The translations under genes and the position numbers were made by a program. A model generated the notes under the pieces. That model had not been told where the DNA came from and made no database searches. It was given only the letters and a program-made list of their open reading frames with translations. Below, one piece after another: positions 50,620 to 59,254 of a stretch of DNA of 64,000 bases; position 1 is the first letter of the stretch, and each line of letters starts with the position of its first letter. This DNA is from CALCHA01 sp035548175 (lineage in GTDB: Bacteria; Planctomycetota; Phycisphaerae; WQYP01), in the NCBI GenBank assembly GCA_035548175.1, contig DASZTO010000053.1, positions 1 to 64,000 of the forward strand. The letters are read 5' to 3'.

Positions 50620-52104
50620 ATGCTTGGAAGATTCTCCCGAACCGCAACGCGCGCGTTGCCGGTCCTCGTCGCTGGCGCCGCGATTTTCTCCTGCGCAGGC
50701 CTTGCCTTGGCGCAATCAGCCTTCGCGCCACCAGGAGCCGCCGCGCCGCCCGCCGTCAGCTCCGCCGCCCTCGGCGCTGCTGATACCGGCGACACCGCCT
50801 GGATGCTCATCTCCACGGCCCTGGTCATGCTCATGGTCCCCGGCCTCGCCCTCTTCTACGGCGGAATGGTCCGCCGCAAAAACGTCCTGGGCACCATGAT
50901 GCACTCCATGGCCGCCCTGGGCATCGTCGGCCTCGAATGGGTCATCCTCGGCTACGCCATGGCCTTCGGTCAGTTGCACGGCGGCGCCAACAAAATCATC
51001 GGCTGGGATTCCCAGCTCCTCTTCCTCCGCGGCGTCACGCCCGGAATGATCCACACCGGCACCCACATCCCGGAGCTCGTCTTCATCATGTTCCAGGGTA
51101 TGTTCGCCATCATCACCCCCGCGCTCATCGCCGGCGCCTTCGCCGAGCGCGTCAAGTTCTCCGGCTACGTCCTCTTCACCCTCCTCTGGTCCATCCTCAT
51201 CTACAACCCCCTCGCCCACTGGGTCTGGGGCGGCGGGTGGCTCGGCGCCGGCGCCGGCAACATCGGCGCTCTCGATTTTGCCGGCGGCACCGTCGTCCAT
51301 ATTTCCGCAGGCTTCTCCGCGCTCGTGACCGCCCTTTACCTCGGCAAACGCATCGGCTATCCCTCCCACGTCCTCCAGCCCAACTCCCTGGTCCTCACGC
51401 TCCTGGGCGCGGGACTCCTCTGGTTCGGATGGTTCGGCTTCAACGGCGGTTCCGCCGGCGGCAGCAACGGACTCGCCGCCGTCGCCTTCACCGCCACCCA
51501 GGTCGCCGCCGCCGCCGGCGCCATCGGCTGGCTCGTCGCTGAATGGATCAAGCACGGCCGGCCCACCTCCCTCGGCGTCGCCTCCGGACTCGTCGCCGGT
51601 CTCGTCGCCATCACCCCCGCCTCCGGCTTTGTCTCCCCAGGCGCCGCCATCATCATCGGCCTGCTCGCCGGCGTCATCTGCTACATCGCCGTCCTCGCCA
51701 AAGCCAAACTCGGTTACGACGACTCCCTCGACGCCTTCGGCGTCCACGGCATCGGCGGGTTCCTCGGAGCGCTCCTCACCGGCATCTTCTGCTCCACCGT
51801 CTTCAATCCCGACGGCGCCAACGCCTCCTTCCACCAGTTCGGAAGCCAGATCCTCGCCGCCAGCTCCGCCGCCGCCTATGCCGCCATCGGAACCCTCCTC
51901 CTCGTGGTCCTCACCGACAAACTCGTCGGCTTCCGCGTCTCCCGCACCACCGAAATCGAAGGCCTCGACGCCGCCATCCACGGCGAACAGGGATGGATGC
52001 TCGAACAGGTTCCCGTGCCCGCCGTCGAACTCCCCGGTACCGCCGCCGTCGACAATGAAGCCGCCGCCACCGCCCGCCGACGCGATCCGGCCAAAACCCA
52101 CTGA
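50620..52104 (+). CDS. amt: ammonium transporter Amt
   Basis: 494 residues. Signal-like N-terminal helix (ALPVLVAGAAIFSCAGLALAQ) followed by the 11-helix Amt channel: WMLISTALVMLMVPGLALFYGGMVRRKN, FQGMFAIITPALIAGAFAERVKF, the first pore histidine in LDFAGGTVVHISAGFSAL and the second in DDSLDAFGVHGIGGFLGALLTG. It imports ammonium by deprotonation and proton-coupled transport and is normally blocked by unmodified PII. The PII gene follows 180 bases downstream, the universal pairing. AGAGGGA lies about 10 bases before the ATG. Confidence 0.95.
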   Translation: MLGRFSRTATRALPVLVAGAAIFSCAGLALAQSAFAPPGAAAPPAVSSAALGAADTGDTAWMLISTALVMLMVPGLALFYGGMVRRKNVLGTMMHSMAALGIVGLEWVILGYAMAFGQLHGGANKIIGWDSQLLFLRGVTPGMIHTGTHIPELVFIMFQGMFAIITPALIAGAFAERVKFSGYVLFTLLWSILIYNPLAHWVWGGGWLGAGAGNIGALDFAGGTVVHISAGFSALVTALYLGKRIGYPSHVLQPNSLVLTLLGAGLLWFGWFGFNGGSAGGSNGLAAVAFTATQVAAAAGAIGWLVAEWIKHGRPTSLGVASGLVAGLVAITPASGFVSPGAAIIIGLLAGVICYIAVLAKAKLGYDDSLDAFGVHGIGGFLGALLTGIFCSTVFNPDGANASFHQFGSQILAASSAAAYAAIGTLLLVVLTDKLVGFRVSRTTEIEGLDAAIHGEQGWMLEQVPVPAVELPGTAAVDNEAAATARRRDPAKTH

Positions 52105-52171
52105 CCCCCTGCGGCGGACGACCTTTTTCCCCCGGGCGCCAATGCGCCTTCCCGCCACGGCGGCCGGCGAG

Positions 52172-52284
52172 TATGATGCCTGGCTTAACGGCAATGGACG
52201 AGGAAACCCAGGGTGGCTCCCTGGAATGGCAGCAGCGTCCGCCACGTGGGCGGATGCCGATCTCAACCCGCAGGAGTTCTGTCC
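52172..52284 (+). promoter_or_regulatory. -10 box and structured leader of glnB
   Basis: TATGAT at 52172-52177 may start a leader of about 100 bases. It can fold as an outer stem CGGCA (52189-52193) with TGCCG (52255-52259), enclosing GGACG (52196-52200) with CGTCC (52236-52240), which itself holds hairpin CCAGGG (52208-52213)/CCCTGG (52219-52224), and a further stem TCCGCC (52238-52243)/GGCGGA (52249-52254). The last stem shares bases 52238-52240 with the second, so they compete. CAGGAG (52271-52276) is the ribosome binding site. No known riboswitch matched from memory. Stems are short and GC-rich, so chance is possible. Confidence 0.35.
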
Positions 52285-52638
52285 ATGAAGTGGATTGTCG
52301 CGATCATCCAGCCCCACCGCCTCGAAGCCGTCAAGCAATGCCTCACCGAAGTCGAAGTCTTCCGCCTCACCGTCGCCGACGTTCAAGGCTACGGCCGGCA
52401 GAAAGGCCACACCGAGTATTTCCGCGGCCAGCCCATGCAGGTCAACCTCATCCGAAAGGTGCGCCTCGACATCGGCGTCAACGACAACTTCGTCCAACCC
52501 ACCATCAACGCCATCATCAAGGGCGCTCGTTCCGGAGAGGGCGGCAAGGGCCAGGTCGGCGACGGCAAAATCTTCGTCCTCCCCCTCGAAAACACCGTCC
52601 GCATCTCCGACGGCGTCCAGGGCGGCGAAGCGATCTGA
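52285..52638 (+). CDS. glnB: nitrogen regulatory protein PII lacking Tyr51
   Basis: 117 residues, normal PII size, trimeric cytosolic sensor of 2-oxoglutarate and ATP/ADP. N-terminus MKWIVAIIQPHRLEAVKQCL, T-loop region VQGYGRQKGHTEYFRGQPM, C-terminal GDGKIFVLPLENTVRISDG. Position 51, the uridylylated tyrosine of enterobacterial GlnB/GlnK, is Met here (RGQPM51), and position 49, the cyanobacterial phosphoserine, is Gln. Tyr45 and Phe46 take the place of the usual Leu-Tyr. The ATP-binding loop GARSGEGGKGQVGDGKI is longer than in E. coli (GKIGDGKI). It follows amt, so it is functionally the amt-linked GlnK. A terminator closes the unit. Confidence 0.94.
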   Translation: MKWIVAIIQPHRLEAVKQCLTEVEVFRLTVADVQGYGRQKGHTEYFRGQPMQVNLIRKVRLDIGVNDNFVQPTINAIIKGARSGEGGKGQVGDGKIFVLPLENTVRISDGVQGGEAI

Positions 52639-52666
52639 AGCGCTTCACTCTCCGAACATGACGATA

Positions 52667-52697
52667 AAGCCCGTGGAGCCATTCACGGGCTTTTTTG
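52667..52697 (+). terminator. rho-independent terminator of amt-glnB
   Basis: Stem AAGCCCGTG (52667-52675) and CACGGGCTT (52684-52692), 8-base loop, then TTTTG. Located 29 bases after the glnB stop. Confidence 0.88.
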
Positions 52698-52872
52698 TGG
52701 CATGGGCGTGCCGCCATCGCGGCTCGCAGGCCGCACCGCGCCCGAGCGCCCGGCATCCCGTGGCCACGTCGCAACATCCCGCCATGCTTCCAGCGGCGCG
52801 GCACCCGGGCTAGAATCGCGGGGCTGCGTTGGCTGCCCTCACGCCCCCCCTACCGTGGTCCTTGGAGCTCGC

Positions 52873-55008
52873 ATGGCGCGCAAGCGGAATATCCTCGTCA
52901 CCTCGGCGCTCCCTTACGCCAACGGCTCGATCCACATCGGGCACCTCGTCGAGTACATCCAGACCGACATCTGGGTCCGCTTCCAGCGACTCGCCGGCAA
53001 CGCCGTCACCTACGTCTGCGGCGATGACGCCCACGGCACCCCCATCATGCTCAAGGCCCGCGAGCAGGGCGTCTCCCCGGAAGACTACATCGCCAAATTC
53101 CACCAGGAGCACCAGGACGACTTCGAACGCTTCGGCGTCGCCTTCGACTTCTACGGCACCACCCACTCAGAACTCAACCGCGAACTCTCCTACCGCATCT
53201 ACGACCGCGTCAAAGCCGGCGGCTTCATCGCCGTCAACGAAATCGAACAGCTCTTCGATCCTCAAGCCAACATCTTCCTCCCCGACCGCTTCGTCAAAGG
53301 CACCTGCCCCCACTGCAAATCGCCCGACCAGTACGGCGATTCCTGCGAAGTCTGCGGCAAAACGTTCGACCCCTCCGAACTCATCAACCCCGTGAGCGTC
53401 GTCTCCGGCGCCGCGCCGGTGCTCAAAAAATCCCGCCACCTCTTTCTCCACCTCGAAAAATCCCGCGACATCCTGCTGGCCCTCTACGATCAGGGGTTCG
53501 TCGACGACGCTGTCAAAAACAAGCTCCTCGATTGGTTCAAAGAACCCCTCCGCCCATGGGACATCTCCCGCGACGCACCCTTCTTCGGCTTTGCCATCCC
53601 CGGCGAAGAGGGCAAATTCTTCTACAACTGGTTCGACGCCCCCATCGGATACCTCGCCTCCCTCGGCCATTTTCTCGACGATGGCCCCGCCGAAACCGAG
53701 GAGTTCTGGAACAGCCCCGACATCGAGCGCTGGCATTTCATCGGCAAGGACATCCAGTACTTCCACGCCCTCTTCTGGCCCGTCATGCTCCATGCCGCCG
53801 GCCTCGCTACCCCCACCAAGCTCGCCATCCACGGTCACCTCACCGTCAACGGCAAAAAAATGTCCAAACGCGACGGCACCTTCATCAGGGCCTCCGTCTT
53901 CGCCAAACACCTCGACCCTCAATACCTGCGCTACTACTACGCCACCAAGCTCGGCCCCGAGCCGCAGGACCTCGACCTCTCCTTCGAAGACTTCAAGGCC
54001 CGCATCGACGGCGAACTGGTCAACAAGCTCGCCAACCTCCTCAGCCGCGGCCAACTCCTCGCCAAGCCCGAGCTCGGCAACCAGCTCGGCGTTTCCGCCG
54101 CCGACGCCATCCCCATCCTGCGCCAAATCCGCGCCGCCGCCGAGGAAATCGCCGCCGCCTACGACGCCCGCAACTTCGCCGCCGCCACCCGTCTCATCTG
54201 CGCCCTCGCCGATGTCGCCAACAAATACGTCGAAGATCAGGCCCCCTGGAAAGCCATCAAAACCGATCCCGAATCCGCACGCGGCGTGCTCACCGCCGCG
54301 CTCGAGGCCGGCCGCATCCTCACCATTTACTTGAAACCCATCCTGCCGGATTACGCCGCCAAAGTCGAACGCTTCCTCCGCATCGACGAACAGGGGTGGG
54401 CCAACGTGCAGGACGCCATGGAGCCCCACCTCATCGGCAAGTTCGAACATCTCGTGCAACGTCTGGATACAAAGAAAGTCGAGGCCATGGTGGATGAATC
54501 TCGCGACCATCAGGAACCCAAAAAACAACACCCCGAAGCCGCCGCCGGTGGACAGGTCTCCGGCGGACCCGTGCCCGCGAAGCCCGTCGCCGATCAGCCC
54601 CCAGGCGTCGGTCCCGCCACCGCCGCCGCCGGCCCCGCAGCCGGTCCCGCACACCCCGATACCGAACCCCTCGCCCCCGTCATCAACATCGATCAGTTCG
54701 CCGCCGTCGATCTCCGCGTCGCCCGCGTCCTCACCGCCGAGCCCCTCGAAAAATCCGACAAGCTCATGAAACTCACCCTCGACGTCGGCCACCTCGGCCA
54801 GCGCACCATCCTCGCCGGCATCAAAAAAGCCTACACCCCCGACCGCCTCGCCAACCGCCTCGTCATCTTCTGCGCCAACCTCGCCCCGCGCACCATGGGA
54901 AAATTCGGCACCAGCGAAGGCATGATCTGCGCCGCCGGACCAGGCGGCGCAGACGTCTTCGTGCTCTCCCCCGACACCGGCGCCAAGCCCGGCCAACGCA
55001 TCCACTGA
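52873..55008 (+). CDS. metG: methionine-tRNA ligase with C-terminal tRNA-binding domain
   Basis: 711 residues. Start at 52873 (GGAG upstream; TAGAAT box at 52811-52816); the open extension to 52702 is not conserved. HIGH is at 21-24 (SIHIGHLVEY), the zinc knuckle is CPHCKSPDQYGDSCEVCG, and the KMSKS loop reads KMSKRDGTF from about 329. The anticodon-binding helical bundle follows. A Lys/Pro/Gly/Ala-rich linker (about 550-600) leads to a C-terminal EMAPII/Trbp111-like OB domain (INIDQFAAVDLRVARVLTAEP ... FVLSPDTGAKPGQRIH) that holds tRNA and dimerises the enzyme. Ten bases separate its stop from the next gene. Confidence 0.96.
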   Translation: MARKRNILVTSALPYANGSIHIGHLVEYIQTDIWVRFQRLAGNAVTYVCGDDAHGTPIMLKAREQGVSPEDYIAKFHQEHQDDFERFGVAFDFYGTTHSELNRELSYRIYDRVKAGGFIAVNEIEQLFDPQANIFLPDRFVKGTCPHCKSPDQYGDSCEVCGKTFDPSELINPVSVVSGAAPVLKKSRHLFLHLEKSRDILLALYDQGFVDDAVKNKLLDWFKEPLRPWDISRDAPFFGFAIPGEEGKFFYNWFDAPIGYLASLGHFLDDGPAETEEFWNSPDIERWHFIGKDIQYFHALFWPVMLHAAGLATPTKLAIHGHLTVNGKKMSKRDGTFIRASVFAKHLDPQYLRYYYATKLGPEPQDLDLSFEDFKARIDGELVNKLANLLSRGQLLAKPELGNQLGVSAADAIPILRQIRAAAEEIAAAYDARNFAAATRLICALADVANKYVEDQAPWKAIKTDPESARGVLTAALEAGRILTIYLKPILPDYAAKVERFLRIDEQGWANVQDAMEPHLIGKFEHLVQRLDTKKVEAMVDESRDHQEPKKQHPEAAAGGQVSGGPVPAKPVADQPPGVGPATAAAGPAAGPAHPDTEPLAPVINIDQFAAVDLRVARVLTAEPLEKSDKLMKLTLDVGHLGQRTILAGIKKAYTPDRLANRLVIFCANLAPRTMGKFGTSEGMICAAGPGGADVFVLSPDTGAKPGQRIH

Positions 55009-55018
55009 TCGGAACCCC

Positions 55019-56128
55019 ATGGCCACACGCGTCGCCATTGTCGGCATCGACCCCTTGCAGCGGGAATGGCTCCAGGCCGCCAGAACCCTGCGCGCCGCCG
55101 GGGAAATCGACATCGTCGCCGCCGGCCATCGCACCGTCGCCCTCGCCAAGGACCTCGCCGACCAGTCCGCGGAGCCCGGCGGAATCGGCGCCGCGCCAGC
55201 CGCCGGCGACAAGCACCGCATCCCCGCCTATGACGATCTCCGCATGATGCTCAACGAGCGCGCCCCCCAGGTGCTCGTCATGGACCGCCCGCCGAACATG
55301 CCCATCGAACTGCTGGCGTCCTGCGTGCACCAGAAGATCGGCCTCATGAGCGTCGGTCCCCCCATCGAAACCGTCGCCGAAGCCCAGACCCTCGGCGAAG
55401 CGCTCGAAGGCCGCTCCCATCTGCTGGCCATCTGGCCCCGCATGGTCGAAACCTTCGGCTACCGACAAGCCGTCGACGCCGAGGATTTCATCCGCCCCGT
55501 CCGCTTTGCCGCCGGCACCTGGCTGGGCATGAACCACGCCCTCGCACGCACCGTCGGACACGCCGTCGAAGCAAGCCCCGGCGGCCCCGGCGCCGCGCTT
55601 CAGGGCGAAGGCCTCCGCTCCCTCAGCGTCCTCGCATGGGATGCCCTCTCCACCCTCATTGACCTCATCGACGTGCCCACCACCGTTTACGGCGCAGTCC
55701 GCGGTAGCGTCGGCCTGCGCGACACCTTCGCCGATATCACCGGCTCCCTCAGCGCCACCCTCCGCTTCCCCGAAGACGCCGTCGCCACCCTCACCCTCTC
55801 CGACCAGACCCCCTCCACCGTCATGCCCGGCGGCCGCCGCGAACTCCTCCTCGTCGGCCAGGGCATCGCGCAGCTTTCCCCGGAATCCTACTCCTTTCAT
55901 GATGGCGGCGGACGCTTGATCGATGAAGGATCCGCTCCGCCCGCCGGCGCGGGCACCGTCGTCGACACGCTCCGCCAGTTTCTCCGAGCCTTCGCCGCCC
56001 CCGCTTCCGCCGCCCGCGCCCGTGACCTCCAGCTTGAGGCCGTCGCCGCCACCATGGAGGCACTCGTCGTCAGCCATCGCACCGGCCAGCCCGAATCGCC
56101 CGAAAGATTTCGCCGATTACGCCGATAA
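55019..56128 (+). CDS. oxidoreductase-like protein (Gfo/Idh/MocA-type fold suspected)
   Basis: 369 residues, starting 10 bases after metG, so probably cotranscribed. The N-terminal strand MATRVAIVGIDPLQREWLQAAR has the position of a Rossmann nucleotide motif but lacks a full GxGxxG (VGIDPLQ). IDIVAAGHRTVALAKDLAD, YDDLRMMLNERAPQVLVMDRPP and VHQKIGLMSVGPPIETVAEAQTL correspond to the second half of an NAD-binding domain as in Gfo/Idh/MocA proteins. The C-terminal part (SATLRFPEDAVATLTLSDQ) is a beta-sheet region of the same family type. With the cofactor loop degenerate, catalytic activity is uncertain. Confidence 0.65.
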   Translation: MATRVAIVGIDPLQREWLQAARTLRAAGEIDIVAAGHRTVALAKDLADQSAEPGGIGAAPAAGDKHRIPAYDDLRMMLNERAPQVLVMDRPPNMPIELLASCVHQKIGLMSVGPPIETVAEAQTLGEALEGRSHLLAIWPRMVETFGYRQAVDAEDFIRPVRFAAGTWLGMNHALARTVGHAVEASPGGPGAALQGEGLRSLSVLAWDALSTLIDLIDVPTTVYGAVRGSVGLRDTFADITGSLSATLRFPEDAVATLTLSDQTPSTVMPGGRRELLLVGQGIAQLSPESYSFHDGGGRLIDEGSAPPAGAGTVVDTLRQFLRAFAAPASAARARDLQLEAVAATMEALVVSHRTGQPESPERFRRLRR

Positions 56129-56252
56129 CACATGAAACCGCCGCCCTCCAAGCCTAAAATGACGGCTTGCACCACGTAGCGGCAACCTTGCACACGGCGG
56201 CGCCCTGCAATCCCAGGACGCCCGATTCAGTTTTGCGGCGGATGGAACACTT

Positions 56253-57215
56253 ATGAATGACCTCCGAAAAAGCGGCATCCTCCTCGCGACGGCGGCGGGA
56301 CTCCTCGCCGCCGGCGCAGCCCTTGCCCAGGTTCCTTCACCCCACCCCGCGCCCGGACCCACCCCACTCCCCAGTGCCGTCGCGCCCCTCTCCGACTCCT
56401 CCGGCCTCGGTGATGCCGGTTCCTCCGACGTCGGCTCCTTCAAAATCGTCAACGGCATGATGATGATCAAAGGCCAGACCCAACCCTTCGCTCGCGTCGA
56501 AGTCCCCTCCGTCATCCACGGCCAGCTCTCCGAAGTCGATGTCAAGGAAGGCGACGCCATCAAAAAAGACCAGGTCATCGCCAGGCTCGACGACACCCTC
56601 CAGAAACTCGCCGTCCAATCCGCCCAGCTCGCCGCCCAGAACGACGCCGAAGTCCGCCTCGCCCAGGCCCAGATCGACTACGCCAAAAACGACCTCCAGC
56701 GCGTCCAGGGCGCCGGCACCGGCGCCAACGAAACCGAGCGCCGCCAAAAACAACTCGCCGTCACCCAGGCCGAAATCTCCCTCGACTACCAGAAAGCCAA
56801 GCAGGCCGCCGCCCAGCTCGAACTCCAGAAGCAGCAGGCCACCCTCGACCAGATGACCATCCGCAGCCCCCTCGACGGCATGGTCCTGCGCGTCAACAAA
56901 CACGCCGGCGAACAGACCGACGAAAACCCCGTCGCCATCATCGTCCAGACCACCAAGCTCCACGCCGTCTTCTTCCTCCCCCGCAGCCTCTTCGGCCACG
57001 TCTCCCGCGGCGAAAAGGTCATGCTCACCCTCCAGACCGATCCCCCCATGCAGGCGCCCGCCCTCATCACCTCCGTCGATCCCGCCGTCGATCCGGCGGG
57101 CCTCTTCCAGGTGAAAATGGAAATCGACAACTCCGCCGGAAAAATCCCCGCGGGCACCCCCGCCACCTGGGCCCGCGCTGTGGGTCCCGCCACCCAGCCC
57201 GTCGCCGAGCAATGA
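56253..57215 (+). CDS. HlyD/RND-type periplasmic adaptor protein
   Basis: 320 residues with a cleavable signal (ILLATAAGLLAAGAALAQ). Biotinyl-lipoyl-like half-motifs flank a coiled coil: VEVPSVIHGQLSEVDVKEGDAIKKDQVIARLDD (about 84-115), then a long heptad region of A/Q/K-rich helices (VQSAQLAAQNDAEVRLAQAQIDYAKNDLQRV ... LELQKQQATLDQM), then TIRSPLDGMVLRVNKHAGEQTDEN. A beta-barrel domain with HAVFFLPRSLFGHVSRGEKVML follows. Such adaptors bridge inner-membrane transporters and outer-membrane ducts, but no transporter is next to it; it is an orphan adaptor, a frequent situation in planctomycetes. Confidence 0.83.
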   Translation: MNDLRKSGILLATAAGLLAAGAALAQVPSPHPAPGPTPLPSAVAPLSDSSGLGDAGSSDVGSFKIVNGMMMIKGQTQPFARVEVPSVIHGQLSEVDVKEGDAIKKDQVIARLDDTLQKLAVQSAQLAAQNDAEVRLAQAQIDYAKNDLQRVQGAGTGANETERRQKQLAVTQAEISLDYQKAKQAAAQLELQKQQATLDQMTIRSPLDGMVLRVNKHAGEQTDENPVAIIVQTTKLHAVFFLPRSLFGHVSRGEKVMLTLQTDPPMQAPALITSVDPAVDPAGLFQVKMEIDNSAGKIPAGTPATWARAVGPATQPVAEQ

Positions 57216-57244
57216 CCCACCCGCCCAAACGCCCCGCCCCCGCG

Positions 57245-57889
57245 CTATTTCGCCAGCACCGCGTCGTCGTTGTCGTAACTCTGAAACAGACGGCCCACGC
57301 GCAGGCCCAGCAGCTTCGTCAAATCCGTCACCACCGCCGCCATGTCCCGCTCGCTCGTGAACGCCGGCTCGATCTCCGCGGAAATTTCCGTCCCCGTCGA
57401 GCTGTTCTTCGGATAGAGCCGATTCCCGTTCGCGTCCAGCACCTTCACCAGCACGTGCGCGTTCCCCTGGGCGATCGAGTTGTCGCTGATCGCGCTCACG
57501 TCATACGTGATCAGGTCCACGTAAATCACCACATCCGCGTCCGTGGCGCGCGCCACATCCGCGATGCCCATGTGCGGAAAACGCGCATTGTCCCGCCGCA
57601 ACGCCGTCAGACGATCCTGCGTCACCAGGTGATCCGCAAGACCGTACTTATAGAGATGCTGCCCGATCGCGTCCCCCAGCGCTGACGGAAAATCCGCCGG
57701 CGCTCTCACCGTCGGCCGAGGATCCACGAACACCAGAATCCGCTTCCCCTTCGGCAGCGTGTACTGCGCGGGAACGCTCCCCCCGCCTCCCAGAATCGCC
57801 AGCGCCTGGCATCCCCCCGCGCTCGCCGCCGCCAGCAGCGCCGCTACCAACGCCCAACGGTACCCACACCGGACAACTCCATGCACCAT
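57245..57889 (-). CDS. lipoprotein of unknown function, paralogue A
   Basis: 214 residues, ATG 57889 with GGGAGG upstream. Lipobox SAGGC after a hydrophobic signal. The mature part begins GGGGSVPAQYTLPKGKRILVFVDPRP and continues with IGQHLYKYGLADHLVTQDRL, ATDADVVIYVDLITYDV and HVLVKVLDANGNRLYP. It reads as an alternating alpha/beta domain reminiscent of TolB N-terminal or CsgG-like envelope lipoproteins, but I cannot assign it. Its upstream neighbour on the same strand shows the same layout (xIPAQYTxLxxxxxAIVVFADE), so the two are tandem relatives. Confidence 0.75.
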   Translation of the reverse strand: MVHGVVRCGYRWALVAALLAAASAGGCQALAILGGGGSVPAQYTLPKGKRILVFVDPRPTVRAPADFPSALGDAIGQHLYKYGLADHLVTQDRLTALRRDNARFPHMGIADVARATDADVVIYVDLITYDVSAISDNSIAQGNAHVLVKVLDANGNRLYPKNSSTGTEISAEIEPAFTSERDMAAVVTDLTKLLGLRVGRLFQSYDNDDAVLAK

Positions 57890-57948
57890 GCGGCGCCTCC
57901 CATGCCATAACTGTCATCCCCTGCCCCAGTCACGCCCGCCCGCTCCCT

Positions 57949-58614
57949 TCACTCTTCCTGCTCCCGGATGCTCTCGTCAAACTGCCGGTGCTCCACAAAA
58001 CAGTTCACCAGCTGGTTCGAAAACTCCTCCAGCACCCGCTTCCTCACCGCCACTTCGCTCCCCGTCGTCGGATCCAGCGGCCGATCCGCGGGCCAACGCA
58101 CGTCGATCACCCCGCTCCACGCCGGAGATGTCCCCGGCGCCCCCGTCTCGAACACCTTGCATTCCGCCTTGATGTGCCCCTGCAGATCGCCATATCCCTG
58201 GTTCGCGCGCGTCGAATAATCCAGCAACTCGATGTACAGCACCCGGTCCGTCGAAAAATGCTTCCCAATATCCTTCTCCGAAAGCGCGTTCCAGTTCAGC
58301 GTGTCATCCTGCCAGTTCATCACCTCGCGCGGGTCCAGCAGCCTCACCGACGCCATCTTCGTGTGAAACGCCGCCGTCAGAAAATTCGCGATCTCCTCCC
58401 GCGAATTCGGAAATTCATCCGTCGACGCCTCGTCCGCGAACACCACGATCGCCACCGACTGATTGTCCAGCCCCGTATATTGCGCGGGTATTTTTTCCCC
58501 GTTCACCTCCCGGCTCGCCGCAAAAGCCCAGCAACCCGCCAGCGCCATAGGCGCCGCGAGCAAACCGGCCATGAGCAGAAACTGGCGGAGCGGGCGGGAT
58601 ACGCGTGTGTGCAT
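57949..58614 (-). CDS. lipoprotein of unknown function, paralogue B
   Basis: 221 residues. Signal with lipobox ALAGC, then NGEKIPAQYTGLDNQSVAIVVFADE, FLTAAFHTKMASVRLLDPREVM, FSTDRVLYIELLDYSTR and HIKAECKVFETG. The order of motifs (PAQYT, beta strand, helix, 'VLYIELL' strand, extracellular-type beta) matches the downstream lipoprotein, supporting an ancient duplication. 59 bases separate the two genes, with paralogue B first in the transcript. Rich in acidic and aromatic residues toward the C-terminus. Function unknown; likely outer-membrane or inner-membrane anchored. Confidence 0.75.
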   Translation of the reverse strand: MHTRVSRPLRQFLLMAGLLAAPMALAGCWAFAASREVNGEKIPAQYTGLDNQSVAIVVFADEASTDEFPNSREEIANFLTAAFHTKMASVRLLDPREVMNWQDDTLNWNALSEKDIGKHFSTDRVLYIELLDYSTRANQGYGDLQGHIKAECKVFETGAPGTSPAWSGVIDVRWPADRPLDPTTGSEVAVRKRVLEEFSNQLVNCFVEHRQFDESIREQEE

Positions 58615-58714
58615 GCCGAAACCTCGCGGGGCAGGTGGATGGACGGGCCATGGTAACGGCGCCGCACGACGGACGAAAGCGGCGCAACGCCCCCCGCCGC
58701 CAAAAAATCGCCCG

Positions 58715-59248
58715 TCAGAACGGATGAAAATCGCCGCGGATGATGATGATCTTGTAAATCCACCCCATCAGGAAAATCCCCAGCCCCCCGAAAAACAGCT
58801 TCCGCCAGTGCCACGCCAGCGTGAACCGGTCCGGCCCCACATATTTCCCCGTCACCAGCCCGATCGACGCGATCACCACCGCCACCAGCGCCACCGCCGC
58901 AAACGTAAAGCCGAATGGCTGCGTCAAGAGCGACGACAGAATCTCCCCATGCGCAAAATGCGCCACCGCCGTCGTACACCCGCACGTCGGGCACGGATAT
59001 CCCGTCCGCGTGTAAAATTCGCACGGCGGCAACCCGAACAGCCCCCGGTGCTTCCCGAACCCGTCTGGACTCGGCGTCAAAAAGCTGCCGATCACCAGCG
59101 GCGTACCCGCCGTCACCAGCGTGAACCCCGACCACGCCCGCACCGCAAACGGCGCCGCGGGCCGCAAATGCTCCGGCGCCTCCCCAACGCCAGCCGCCAC
59201 AGGCGCCGCCTCAAGTATCGGTGGAATATCGGACACGCCCTCTGACAT
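58715..59248 (-). CDS. DUF2752 membrane protein
   Basis: 177 residues from ATG 59248. The DUF2752 core is GLFGLPPCEFYTRTGYPCPTCGCTTAVAHFAHG (about 87-119), with the Cys-Pro-x-Cys-Gly-x-Thr motif and a following membrane pair (TFAAVALVAVVIASIGLVTG and LFFGGLGIFLMGWIYKIIII). The N-terminus is Pro/Ala-rich. DUF2752 proteins are small membrane proteins of unknown role. The ATG follows a TATGAT box (59260-59255 on this strand) after six G, so the message may be leaderless or use the G6 as a weak ribosome binding site. Confidence 0.83.
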   Translation of the reverse strand: MSEGVSDIPPILEAAPVAAGVGEAPEHLRPAAPFAVRAWSGFTLVTAGTPLVIGSFLTPSPDGFGKHRGLFGLPPCEFYTRTGYPCPTCGCTTAVAHFAHGEILSSLLTQPFGFTFAAVALVAVVIASIGLVTGKYVGPDRFTLAWHWRKLFFGGLGIFLMGWIYKIIIIRGDFHPF

Positions 59249-59254
59249 CCCCCC

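Noticed and set aside
52172..52284. Resemblance of GGAATGGCAGCAGCG in the glnB leader to the SRP RNA apical region
   Set aside because: The matching 5' CAGG strand and the GGAA tetraloop closing pair are missing, and the element lies inside a predicted mRNA leader with other stems.
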